From: Methylophilus sp.
GTDB taxonomy: Bacteria > Pseudomonadota > Gammaproteobacteria > Burkholderiales > Methylophilaceae
DNA: 64,000 bases
Assembly (NCBI RefSeq): GCF_008015755.1
Contig: NZ_SSGF01000018.1
Span: 62,001 to 126,000, forward strand
Direction of reading: 5' to 3'
Below the pieces are notes generated by a model. The model worked only from the letters and a program-made list of their open reading frames with translations, was not told the origin of the DNA and did no database searches. The stretch's first letter is position 1; every line of letters begins with the position of its first letter. Made by a program: the position numbers and the translations under genes. Positions 47,145-57,139 of this stretch are shown piece by piece.

Positions 47145-49449
47145 GGTCTCCTCCGGCCTTCACTAATACCTCGCGGTTGCCATTGCTTTGCATGGCAGAG
47201 ACCAGTCCGGCACGTTCCATATCCTCAATTAATCTGGCTGCGCGGTTGTAACCGATGCGCAGTTGACGTTGCACCGATGAAATAGACGCGCGACGTGTTT
47301 TTAACACAATCGCCACGGCTTCATCATACAACGGGTCTTTTTCACCGCCAGCATCACTACCGCCAGGCAAAGCGTCCAGATCGCCACCTTCAGTCTCATT
47401 GGTGAGAATGCCCTCAATGTAATTTGGTTCGCCCTGCGCCTTGAGGAAATTCACCACATTATGCACTTCCCCATCGCTGACGAACGCGCCGTGAATCCGC
47501 TGCGGGTAACCGCTGCCCGGCGGCAGGTAGAGCATATCGCCCTGCCCGAGCAAAGTTTCGGCGCCCATCTGGTCTAAAATTGTGCGCGAGTCAATTTTGC
47601 TGGATACCTGAAAAGCGACGCGTGTCGGCACGTTGGCTTTAATCAGACCGGTAATCACATCCACCGAAGGACGTTGCGTGGCGAGCACCAGGTGGATACC
47701 GGACGCGCGCGCTTTTTGTGCCAGGCGTGCAATCAGTTCTTCTACCTTTTTGCCGACCACCATCATCAAGTCAGCCAACTCATCAATCATCACCACGATC
47801 AATGGCATTTCTTCCAAGGGCTCCGGCTCGTCCGGGGTCAAGCTGAACGGATGCGGAATCGACACGCCCTGCTTTTTCGCTTCCTGTATCTTCTGGTTAT
47901 AGCCGGCCAGGTTGCGTACGCCCAGGGTAGACATCAGTTTATAACGACGCTCCATCTCGGCCACACACCAGTTCAAGGCATTCGCCGCCTGGCGCATATC
48001 CGTCACCACCGGCGCCAGCAGATGCGGGATGCCTTCATACACAGACAGTTCCAGCATTTTCGGGTCGATCAAAATCATGCGCACGCGGCTGGCTTCTGAC
48101 TTATACAGCAAGCTTAAAATCAGCGCGTTAATCGCCACCGATTTACCGGAACCAGTGGTACCCGCCACCAGCACATGCGGCATTTTGGCCAAATCAGCCA
48201 CAACCGGCTTGCCGGCAATATCTTTACCCATGGCAATGGCCAACGGAGAATTCAAATCGGCATAGGCCTGGCTACCCATGATTTCAGATAAAGACACAAT
48301 CTGGCGTTTGGGGTTAGGAATCTCTAGGCCCATATAGCTTTTGCCGGGGATGGTTTCGACCACGCGCACGCTGATCACAGACAAGGCACGCGCCAAGTCT
48401 TTGGCCAGATTGGTGATCTGGCTACCTTTGACACCTGGTGCCGGGTCCAGCTCATAACGCGTAATCACCGGGCCTGGTTGGGCAGTGACCACTTTGATCT
48501 CAATGCCAAAATCCATCAACTTGCGTTCAATTAAACGCGAGGTGAAATCCAGCGTTTCGGCAGATTGCAACTCAACGGATTGGTTAGGCGCATCCAGCAA
48601 ATGTAGCGGCGGCAACCCTTCTTGCTCAATGGCTGCGAACAACACTGCCTGTTTTTCTTTGACGACACGCTCGCTGGGCTCTATCACCACCTCTGGCACA
48701 GTAATCTCTACCGGCTTGCGATCTTCAATGCGTTTACGCTCGGCCTCGACAAATTCTTCGCGCGCCTGCAATACTTGCTTACCGACTTTTCGGTCTTGCC
48801 AGTCCTGGTACTTGAGTTGGCTCCATTGATAAAACTGGATCACCCACTCGCCTAGTTGCTCGCTCATGGTAATCAGTGACCAGCCGGTAAACAGGCTAAA
48901 TGCTGTCGCAAATAACACCAGCAGCAGCATGGTGGAGCCAGCAAAGCCAAACATATTGCGCAATAGATGATCAATGCCACTGCCGATCACACCACCTTGT
49001 TTGAGCGGAAAATCCGCCGGAAAACTCACTAAATGACCAGACTCCAGCGCTGCTGACGCCAGCAGCATCAAGGCGAAACCGACGCCGTTGAGCCACCAGT
49101 CATGTTTTTCAACCGGCTCCAGGTGCAGGCGCTGATACATCAGCCAGACCATGTAAAAAGCCAGCACCACAAACCACCAGGCAGAAAAACCGAACAAAGA
49201 GAGAAAAATATCCGACACCCAGGCACCGACGGCTCCGCCCGCATTATGGATGGTGTCATGCTCGCCAATCGCGTGCGTCCAGCCCGGATCTTCATGTGAA
49301 TAAGTCGCCAGAATCACGGCCAGGAAAATACCCAATGCCGCCAGCGCAATCCACGACACTTCACGCAGTAATTTGGCATCGCGCTGCTGTTTCTCCGTCG
49401 AAACTTTTTCGAGGCGGACGTTAGCAACTTTTTTCTTATTAAAAAACAA
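47137..49449 (-). CDS. ftsK: DNA translocase FtsK
   Basis: 770 residues. Four N-terminal membrane helices (about 30-190), a short linker, the alpha/beta RecA-like motor (about 270-690; Walker [17 protein letters not shown], Walker [13 protein letters not shown]) and the C-terminal gamma winged helix ([32 protein letters not shown]) that reads KOPS. Moves chromosome ends and activates XerCD at dif during division. The start appears to be TTG at 49449, with AAGAGA upstream; no early ATG exists in frame. Confidence 0.95.
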   Translation of the reverse strand: MFFNKKKVANVRLEKVSTEKQQRDAKLLREVSWIALAALGIFLAVILATYSHEDPGWTHAIGEHDTIHNAGGAVGAWVSDIFLSLFGFSAWWFVVLAFYMVWLMYQRLHLEPVEKHDWWLNGVGFALMLLASAALESGHLVSFPADFPLKQGGVIGSGIDHLLRNMFGFAGSTMLLLVLFATAFSLFTGWSLITMSEQLGEWVIQFYQWSQLKYQDWQDRKVGKQVLQAREEFVEAERKRIEDRKPVEITVPEVVIEPSERVVKEKQAVLFAAIEQEGLPPLHLLDAPNQSVELQSAETLDFTSRLIERKLMDFGIEIKVVTAQPGPVITRYELDPAPGVKGSQITNLAKDLARALSVISVRVVETIPGKSYMGLEIPNPKRQIVSLSEIMGSQAYADLNSPLAIAMGKDIAGKPVVADLAKMPHVLVAGTTGSGKSVAINALILSLLYKSEASRVRMILIDPKMLELSVYEGIPHLLAPVVTDMRQAANALNWCVAEMERRYKLMSTLGVRNLAGYNQKIQEAKKQGVSIPHPFSLTPDEPEPLEEMPLIVVMIDELADLMMVVGKKVEELIARLAQKARASGIHLVLATQRPSVDVITGLIKANVPTRVAFQVSSKIDSRTILDQMGAETLLGQGDMLYLPPGSGYPQRIHGAFVSDGEVHNVVNFLKAQGEPNYIEGILTNETEGGDLDALPGGSDAGGEKDPLYDEAVAIVLKTRRASISSVQRQLRIGYNRAARLIEDMERAGLVSAMQSNGNREVLVKAGGDHE

Positions 49450-49559
49450 TATGTTGTCTCTTTCTTTGCAAGAGTGAACTTAAATGATTATAACAAAATC
49501 AAATTGCAGACAGTCATTCTTGCTTTTAAAATAGATTCGACGACAATAAGGAGACACCC

Positions 49560-51066
<1,507 letters not shown>

Positions 51067-51086
51067 ATCCAAGTTCGGGCATGAAG

Positions 51087-51110
51087 AAGCGCACCCCGGT
51101 GCGCTTTTTT
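51087..51110 (+). terminator. Rho-independent terminator of trxB
   Basis: AAGCGCACC and GGTGCGCTT stem with a CC apex and a T6 run, right after the trxB stop. Confidence 0.9.
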
Positions 51111-51126
51111 ATTTTAAAATCACACG

Positions 51127-51672
51127 ATGTCGCAAGAGCTACCGGACAAAGACGAAGATGATGTGTCACTGTTTTATGAAGCAGTGAAAGGCGCGCGCCC
51201 GGTGAAAACCACGCGCATTTCTCACGCGCCGAAAAAGCCCAAGCCGATTCCACGACAGTTGATTAAGGACGAACAGCAGGCGCTGGTTGACTCACTCAGT
51301 GACCATTACATTCCAGCGCACGAACTCGAAAGCGGCGAAGAATTACTGTATTTACGTGAAGGCCAATCGCCTATGGTGTTAAGTAAATTGCGTCGCGGGC
51401 ATTGGGTGGTGCAAGCGCATATCGATTTGCACGGCCTGATTAGTGACGAAGCCAGATTATATGTCTCAGAATTTATTGCCGATTGCAAAAAACGCGGCTT
51501 GCGCTGCGTACGCATTGTGCATGGCAAAGGCTTGGGCTCACGCAATAAAGAGCCAGTGCTCAAACACAAACTGCGCAACTGGCTGATGCAGAAAGATGAA
51601 GTGATTGCTTATGCGCAAGCGCGTGCCACCGATGGCGGCAGCGGCGCGGTGATTGTGCTGCTTAAAGCATAA
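51127..51672 (+). CDS. Smr-domain protein (SmrA/YdaL-like)
   Basis: 181 residues. The N-terminal half is charged, with KPKPIPRQLIKDEQQALVDSLSDHY. The C-terminal Smr domain (about 95-181) has the DLHGLISDEARLYVSEFI helix and VRIVHGKGLGS motif that bind or nick nucleic acid. SmrA proteins show nonspecific DNA endonuclease activity; relatives cleave collided-ribosome mRNA (SmrB). The assignment to SmrA is by length and motif. Confidence 0.88.
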   Translation: MSQELPDKDEDDVSLFYEAVKGARPVKTTRISHAPKKPKPIPRQLIKDEQQALVDSLSDHYIPAHELESGEELLYLREGQSPMVLSKLRRGHWVVQAHIDLHGLISDEARLYVSEFIADCKKRGLRCVRIVHGKGLGSRNKEPVLKHKLRNWLMQKDEVIAYAQARATDGGSGAVIVLLKA

Positions 51673-51706
51673 AAAACGCGATGCCTATTTGAGCATCGCT
51701 TTTTTT
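51671..51706 (+). terminator. Rho-independent terminator of smr gene
   Basis: GCGATGC/GCATCGC stem with an 8-base loop flanked by A6 and T7; may also serve the convergent glycine-zipper gene. Confidence 0.9.
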
Positions 51707-51751
51707 ATAAAGCACTATCCATTACCAATCTAGCAATTACTAATCTAGCCA

Positions 51752-52345
51752 TTACCAATATTGACGATGCTGGTGTGGACCACGACCTCGCATCGCGGCC
51801 GGGCGATATCCAGGTGCTGGCATCGGTTGAATCTGTACCACATTCGGTCTGACTGACACGGCCACATCTAACACCGGGCCTGGGTCGCGGTCCATCATGG
51901 TTGAATATTGGCGACCCTGATATTCGTAATTCACCACATAGCCGGTGGTCACGGTTTGCCATTGGTCTACCATCACACACTGCTCAACCGGGCGCGTCAC
52001 CACGCGTTCATTGCCATAGGCATTCTGGTTACCGACGCGGTCGCCCACAATCGCACCAACACCCGCACCCACCGCAGCGGCGGCGATACGGCCGTTACCG
52101 CGACCAATGGTGCTGCCTAGTAAACCACCGGCGACGCCACCGACAATCGCACCCGTATTGGATCGATTAGATTCATACACGCTTTCACGCACATATTCGG
52201 TATTGCACTCCTGGCGTGGCTGGTTGATTTGCTGCACTTGCGGTGCGACCGACAGCACTCTGGCCCGGTCAATATATTCTGCATCGGCAAATGCTGCCTG
52301 GCTCGCCACCATCATCACCATACTGGATAAGATTAATTTACGCAT
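51752..52345 (-). CDS. Glycine-zipper 2TM-domain outer-membrane protein
   Basis: 197 residues from MRKLILSSMVM, chosen because GAGAGGAAA precedes that ATG. Signal peptide ending AFA, a Cys (QECNTEY), then the glycine zipper GAIVGGVAGGLLGSTIGRGNGRIAAAAVGAGVGAIVGDRVG (about 80-120), which forms a membrane hairpin as in SlyB/Rickettsia 17-kDa antigen relatives. No lipobox. The C-terminus is Pro/His-rich. Envelope-integrity role by family. Confidence 0.88.
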   Translation of the reverse strand: MRKLILSSMVMMVASQAAFADAEYIDRARVLSVAPQVQQINQPRQECNTEYVRESVYESNRSNTGAIVGGVAGGLLGSTIGRGNGRIAAAAVGAGVGAIVGDRVGNQNAYGNERVVTRPVEQCVMVDQWQTVTTGYVVNYEYQGRQYSTMMDRDPGPVLDVAVSVRPNVVQIQPMPAPGYRPAAMRGRGPHQHRQYW

Positions 52346-52470
52346 GCTCGTTTTCCTCTCTTGAAGCACACTGCTTGCTGCAGTTACGTCGTTAACGTGC
52401 ATTCAATCATGAGAGATGACGCGCCGATGTATCCAATCCGGCAAAATTTTGTATCTGGGCGGATACAAGG

Positions 52471-53136
52471 CTACTGGCCGCTGTTGGCCAGCTTGAGCAA
52501 TTCACCACGCTGCTGAATTTCGATGACGCCACGGCCCATGGTCAACCAGCCTTTTTGTTCCAGGCGCTTTAACTGGCGACTGATGACTTCACGCGCCGTG
52601 CCTAATTCATCGGCAATTTGCTGATGCGTGCGTTGAATGGTGTTATTGCCCATATCGAGCAACCATTTGGCTAAACGCGCATCCAGCGTTTGAAAAGCCA
52701 CCTCGTCCAGCAACACAATGAGGTCGCTGATCAAGGCACCATAGTTTTGCATCACGTATTGCCTGAACACGGGCGAATCTATCATCAGTTTATGAAAGGT
52801 GGCCTCCGGCACAATCACATCCTGGATTTCTTCCTCGACAATGGTCGAGGCCGGATATTGGCTATTGCCTAGCAGGCAAGTGGTAGTAATCACACAGGTT
52901 TCGCCAGCGCCAACGCGGTAAAGCACGATTTCACGGCCACTGGCAGACATTTTATAGACGCGTGACTGGCCTTTGAGCCTTAACACGTAGCCGCCACAAT
53001 GATCGCCTTCGCGATAGCCCATGGTGCCAACAGGCGCTTCGACAATGCGCGCGTGTTGCGTCAGTAGTTTTTTTGCAGCGTCTTCCAATGCTTCAAGCTC
53101 TGGAAACACACTGATCCACGATAGTGATTGCATCAT
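52471..53136 (-). CDS. Crp/Fnr-family transcriptional regulator
   Basis: About 221 residues from MMQSLSW (53136); starts at 53145 or 53226 are also open. The cyclic-nucleotide-like domain (about 15-120) and HTH (about 150-205; THQQIADELGTAREVISRQLKRLEQKGWLTMGRG) are typical. There is no Fnr Fe-S cysteine cluster; Cys residues occur at GDHCGGYVLRL and ETCVITTTCLLGN, so redox/thiol sensing is possible. Divergent from the sulfide-response operon with a TGTGA-N6-ACACA site between, so it may control that operon. Confidence 0.88.
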   Translation of the reverse strand: MMQSLSWISVFPELEALEDAAKKLLTQHARIVEAPVGTMGYREGDHCGGYVLRLKGQSRVYKMSASGREIVLYRVGAGETCVITTTCLLGNSQYPASTIVEEEIQDVIVPEATFHKLMIDSPVFRQYVMQNYGALISDLIVLLDEVAFQTLDARLAKWLLDMGNNTIQRTHQQIADELGTAREVISRQLKRLEQKGWLTMGRGVIEIQQRGELLKLANSGQ

Positions 53137-53262
53137 CCCGATCATCCCCAATGTTTTTTTATTGTGATTGTGCTGGTCGTCGCAAGACAGGCCAACACTT
53201 TTAATTAATGCGACAAACTTTACCATAGATTGATTTCAATTCATGATCTATCCATCAACACA

Positions 53263-53278
53263 TGTGAAAGCATACACA
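53263..53278. promoter_or_regulatory. Crp-like palindromic site
   Basis: TGTGA-N6-ACACA (9 of 10 positions of the Crp consensus) in the gap between the Crp/Fnr-type gene and the arsR gene. An Fnr-like half site TTGAT is at 53230. Binding is inferred from position. Confidence 0.4.
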
Positions 53279-53355
53279 TTCTGTGACAACAGGTTTATGA
53301 TGGAATTTCAACGTATCAATCAAGTATAAAAATAAATGATGATTTCAGGGGTATT

Positions 53356-53670
53356 ATGCAAACGTCGGATATTGCGGTGGATCTTTTTGAGCAGTTAAGA
53401 GCCTCGGCTGATCAGGCCAGCCAGTTGTTGAAAGCAATGGCTAACACAGATCGCTTGATGCTGTTATGTCAATTATCACAGGGTGAAAAATCAGTCAGCG
53501 AGTTAGAAAACAACCTCAATTTAAGGCAACCCAGCCTGTCGCAACAATTAACGGTATTACGCGAGGCACAGCTGGTCAGCACGCGGCGTGAAGGCAAAAA
53601 TGTTTATTACAGCATCGGCAGCCCGGCCGCGCTAGCAGTGATTCAGGTGCTGCATCGTGAATTTTGCTAA
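53356..53670 (+). CDS. ArsR-family persulfide-responsive repressor (BigR/SqrR-like)
   Basis: 104 residues. Winged helix with LEQLR...ANTDRLMLLCQLSQGEKSVSELENNLNLRQPSLSQQLTVLREAQLVSTRREGKNVYYSI. Cys38 and the terminal Cys104 lie 66 residues apart, the same spacing as the reactive cysteine pair of SqrR/BigR, which form a tetrasulfide bridge with persulfides. There is no metal-binding CxC of ArsR. Heads an operon with a DUF442 protein and an SQR-like flavoprotein, the classic BigR targets. RBS AGGGG. Confidence 0.9.
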   Translation: MQTSDIAVDLFEQLRASADQASQLLKAMANTDRLMLLCQLSQGEKSVSELENNLNLRQPSLSQQLTVLREAQLVSTRREGKNVYYSIGSPAALAVIQVLHREFC

Positions 53671-53690
53671 ACACAGGGACATTAAAACGC

Positions 53691-54110
53691 ATGGATATTA
53701 AAACAGTAGATCAACGCTACAGTATTAGCGACCAGTTAACCGAAGCGGATTTGGACACATTGGCCGCCCAAGGCATCACGCTGGTGGTCAATTTCAGGCC
53801 CGATGGCGAAGGTGGTGAGTCGCAACCCACTAATGCAGCCCTCGCCGCTAAAGCAGCGGCGCTGGGCATGGCTTACGCGCATATCCCGGTGCTGCCTAAC
53901 CAGATCCAACCTGCGCATGTGCAACAATTGCAGGCATTGCTGAGTGCGCATCCCGGGCCCGCACTCGGATTTTGCCGCACTGGCAACCGCGCCAATCAAG
54001 CCTATCAAATGGCCTTACAGGCGCCAGCCGGTGCCAAACCGGCCTGTTGCAGCCAACCTGCCGCACAAGAGGGCTTAATTAATAAAGTTAAAAGCTGGTT
54101 TAACGATTAA
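53691..54110 (+). CDS. DUF442/TIGR01244 sulfur-metabolism protein (Blh-type phosphatase fold)
   Basis: 139 residues from the ATG at 53691. Dual-specificity-phosphatase-like fold with a Cys-loop GFCRTGNRA (CxxxxxR type) near residue 90 and VNFRPDGEGGESQPT near 30. In BigR operons this domain is fused to or partnered with a persulfide dioxygenase or rhodanese and handles sulfane sulfur. A CC pair (PACCSQ) near the end is an extra feature. The stop is 42 bases from the flavoprotein start. Confidence 0.87.
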   Translation: MDIKTVDQRYSISDQLTEADLDTLAAQGITLVVNFRPDGEGGESQPTNAALAAKAAALGMAYAHIPVLPNQIQPAHVQQLQALLSAHPGPALGFCRTGNRANQAYQMALQAPAGAKPACCSQPAAQEGLINKVKSWFND

Positions 54111-54152
54111 ACAACAACCAAACAAATAAAAACTTAGAAATTAATCAACAGC

Positions 54153-55379
54153 ATGTATAAAAACAACTTCGATGTGGTGATTGTCGGCGGCGGTGCCGCT
54201 GGTTGTGCCATTGCGGCCAGTTTAAAAAAACGCGCACCTGCACTTAATATTGCCATCATAGAGCCATCCGACCAGCATTTTTACCAGCCTGCCTGGACCC
54301 TGGTCGGTGCCGGTGAATTTGAGGCACAGAAAACAATGCGTGCCATGGCTAATTGCATCCCGGCTGGCATCACCTGGTTGCAAGCCGCAGCGACCTCGTT
54401 CGAGCCGCAACAGAAACAGGTCATTACCGATACACTGGGCACGATTCAATATGAGCAACTAGTGGTTGCAGCTGGCCTGACACTCAACTGGGCAGGTATC
54501 AAGGGCTTGCCAGAGACACTGGGCAAACACGGCGTGACCTCCAACTACCGCTTCGACCTGGCGCCCTATACCTGGCAACTGGTACAACAATTGCAGTCAG
54601 GCAAAGCTTTGTTTACCCAACCACCGATGCCGATCAAATGCGCGGGCGCCCCACAAAAAGCCTTGTACTTATCATGCGCCGAATGGCTGGGAAAAGGTCG
54701 TTTGGGCAATATTAAAGTGTCGTTTTACAGCGCGACGCCCACCTTATTTGGTGTCAAAGAGTACGTAGAACCCTTGATGCAATATATCCGTCGCTATCAG
54801 GTGGATTTAAATTTGAACAGCACCCTGGTCGAGGTCGATGGCCCAGGGAAAACCGCTTGGTTTAATGTCAAAGATGCCGACGGCAATGTCAACCGCTTTA
54901 GCGAAACCTTTGACCTGCTGCATGTGGTGCCACCACAAATGGCGCCGGACTTTATCAAGCAAAGCTCATTAGCCAATGCAGATGGCTGGGTGGAAGTTGA
55001 CCAGCACAGCTTGCAGCATGTGCGCTACCCGGATGTTTTCGGCGTTGGCGATTGCACCAATACGCCTAATGCCAAAACAGCAGCAGCCGCACGCAAACAA
55101 GTGGTGATTGCCGCCGAAAATCTGCTGGCAGCGCGGGCCGGGCAAGCATTGCCCTCACGCTATGATGGCTACGGTTCCTGCCCACTCACGGTAGAAAAAG
55201 GCAAAATCATTTTGGCCGAATTTGGCTATGGCGGCAAAATCGTGCCGACCTTCCCGTGGGACTCCACCAAGCCGCGCCGCACTGCCTGGTGGCTTAAGAA
55301 ATACCTTCTGCCAAGCGTTTACTGGCACCTGATGCTCAAGGGCCGTGAGTGGTTGGCGCGTTGCGGTGCCTGCGGTTAA
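54153..55379 (+). CDS. Sulfide:quinone oxidoreductase-like FAD protein
   Basis: 408 residues. FAD-binding GGGAAGCAIAASLKKR at the N-terminus and a second FAD motif GDCTNTPNAKTAAAA near residue 300. Cys in PPMPIKCAGAPQKALYLSCAEWL (about 160-172) and YDGYGSCPLTVEKGK (about 346) match the redox cysteines of type II-like SQRs. Oxidises sulfide to sulfane sulfur, passing electrons to quinone at the membrane face; the C-terminal region is amphipathic (KYLLPSVYWHLMLKGREWL). Third gene of the BigR-type operon. Its stop overlaps the stop of the convergent aminopeptidase by three bases. Confidence 0.88.
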   Translation: MYKNNFDVVIVGGGAAGCAIAASLKKRAPALNIAIIEPSDQHFYQPAWTLVGAGEFEAQKTMRAMANCIPAGITWLQAAATSFEPQQKQVITDTLGTIQYEQLVVAAGLTLNWAGIKGLPETLGKHGVTSNYRFDLAPYTWQLVQQLQSGKALFTQPPMPIKCAGAPQKALYLSCAEWLGKGRLGNIKVSFYSATPTLFGVKEYVEPLMQYIRRYQVDLNLNSTLVEVDGPGKTAWFNVKDADGNVNRFSETFDLLHVVPPQMAPDFIKQSSLANADGWVEVDQHSLQHVRYPDVFGVGDCTNTPNAKTAAAARKQVVIAAENLLAARAGQALPSRYDGYGSCPLTVEKGKIILAEFGYGGKIVPTFPWDSTKPRRTAWWLKKYLLPSVYWHLMLKGREWLARCGACG

Positions 55380-56839
55380 CGCGATTTACCTGCCATAAAA
55401 GCCTGTAGCCATTTCAAGGTGAGCGCAACACCAAACCCGTTCACCTCGCTGGCCACGGCACCTAAGCCCTCTTTATGGCTGTAAGACGACAGATCAACAT
55501 GGCACCAATCCACATCGCCCTCAATAAATTTGCCTAAAAAACGCGCTGCCAGTATATGGTCAGCATCGCTGTCCATGGTGCATTGCTTGATATCGGCAAT
55601 GTCACTGTCCAGTTCGCTGTCGTAATCCTCGGCATACGGAAAAGCCACCACGCGCTCACCACTGGCTGCGCCTGCCTCCACCATTTGCTGCGCCAACATA
55701 GGCTGATTCGCCACAATGCCGCTCATCCTTGAGCCCAACGCGGTTTGCATGCTGCCTGTTAATGTTGCGTAATCAATCATCACATCCGGGTTGTCACGGC
55801 TGGCGAGCGTTAAGGTATCCGCCAGCACCATACGACCTTCGGCGTCGGTGTGCACGATTTCAATCGTCATGCCATTGAGCGCCGTAATCACATCATTTTG
55901 TTTGTAAGCATTGGGGCCAATGTGGTTTTGCGCCAGTGCCAGCCAGCAATCCACATTGATCGGTAATTGTTGTGCACTGATGGCTTGCAATACGCCCACC
56001 GCCACGGCGCTGCCGTTCATATCCTGGTGCATGCCCTGCATATATTTGGCGGACTTTAAATTATGGCCGCCGGTATCAAAACAAATGCCTTTGCCCACCA
56101 AGGCCAGTGTTTTTTTGGCTTGCGGATGATGGTAAGACAATTTAACGATGGCAGCATCTTGTGGCTCAGAGCCTTGTGCAACCGCGACAAAGGCACCCGC
56201 GCCCAATTGCCTGAGCGCTTCGGTGTCCCACTCGGCATATTGCCAGCCTTTTTCACTGGCCATGGTTTGCAAGCATTGTCGATAAAGCGCCGGCGTCAGC
56301 ATATTAGGGGGCGTCATGGTCAATGCGCGGCAGACCGTATTGCCCGTCACCAGCGCCGTGACCTCCTCTGCCCAGGCAATATCAGCGACCCCAAACACGC
56401 CTATTTCACGCAGCTTTTGGCTCGCAGGCTTTTGTTTCAGTACTGGCAAGGCTTGCGCATTGACCAGCGTGACGTAAGCGGCCAGCCGGGCAAACTGGGC
56501 GGCCTGTTTATTGGCATACACTGCCAGTGCGATACGTTCCGGATGCTCGGCCAAGAGTGGTTTGACTGCCGTACGCAGTGCCGTGGCCAAGGCAAATGTA
56601 GATGCGGTTGCGTCTAGCTGGCAAAGGCTCACCAGCGTGCCTTCAGCCAATTCCAGCGTGACAGATTTCTCTTTTAAATCGGCCACTGTCAGGCCTGCGC
56701 GCTGTAACTTTGCCGCGAGCACATCCGCAAAAGGCAAATCAGCAGAAAATCTTTCTTCAAATACAACCAATATATGCCGGGCATAAGCTGATAATAAGGT
56801 TGAATTGACTTCTAAAGTTTGGGACCACTCAATGCGCAT
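55376..56839 (-). CDS. Leucyl aminopeptidase (M17)
   Basis: 487 residues from MRIEWSQTLEV; a longer frame to 56938 has a weakly supported 33-residue leader. Cytosolic dinuclear-metal aminopeptidase. The C-terminal catalytic domain has KGICFDTGGHNLKSAKYM, MNGSAVAVG and the M17 signature VHTDAEGRMVLADTLTLA with metal-binding Asp and Glu and catalytic Arg. HVDLSSYSH follows near the end. PepA/PepB-like; the exact subtype is uncertain. No RBS is evident. Confidence 0.88.
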   Translation of the reverse strand: MRIEWSQTLEVNSTLLSAYARHILVVFEERFSADLPFADVLAAKLQRAGLTVADLKEKSVTLELAEGTLVSLCQLDATASTFALATALRTAVKPLLAEHPERIALAVYANKQAAQFARLAAYVTLVNAQALPVLKQKPASQKLREIGVFGVADIAWAEEVTALVTGNTVCRALTMTPPNMLTPALYRQCLQTMASEKGWQYAEWDTEALRQLGAGAFVAVAQGSEPQDAAIVKLSYHHPQAKKTLALVGKGICFDTGGHNLKSAKYMQGMHQDMNGSAVAVGVLQAISAQQLPINVDCWLALAQNHIGPNAYKQNDVITALNGMTIEIVHTDAEGRMVLADTLTLASRDNPDVMIDYATLTGSMQTALGSRMSGIVANQPMLAQQMVEAGAASGERVVAFPYAEDYDSELDSDIADIKQCTMDSDADHILAARFLGKFIEGDVDWCHVDLSSYSHKEGLGAVASEVNGFGVALTLKWLQAFMAGKSR

Positions 56840-57139
56840 ATTGTTACACAACACTCTTATATAAAATATTAAATAAACGTAGCAAATACCTGTAGTTAGA
56901 CAGGATTCGTTCATACAAAACTTGACCAAAAGCGCCAAAAAAGAGACACTTACAGTTAATAACTTAGGTTACTGAGATTCATCACCTGAACTCAGCAACG
57001 TGATACCATAAAAGTAGTCTCCAATTTCGGAATCCCTTCTTGGTCATCAACACTTTCTAAGCGCTCGGCATGGCTCAGTGCTAGATGCTCGGTGCTAGAT
57101 TATACGCATAGCGACTTAAAACTCGGAGAATCCTCACGC
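56840..57139. promoter_or_regulatory. Gap between aminopeptidase and aceE, with tandem 14-base repeat
   Basis: 300 bases without a gene. A tandem duplication (GCTCAGTGCTAGAT then GCTCGGTGCTAGAT, one mismatch) lies at 57073-57100, directly followed by TTATAC, a plausible -10 for aceE about 40 bases before its ATG. An inverted half-site ACTTAGGTTACTGAG... is also visible near 56965-56985. The rest, toward the aminopeptidase, is AT-rich with no motif I can name. Confidence 0.45.
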
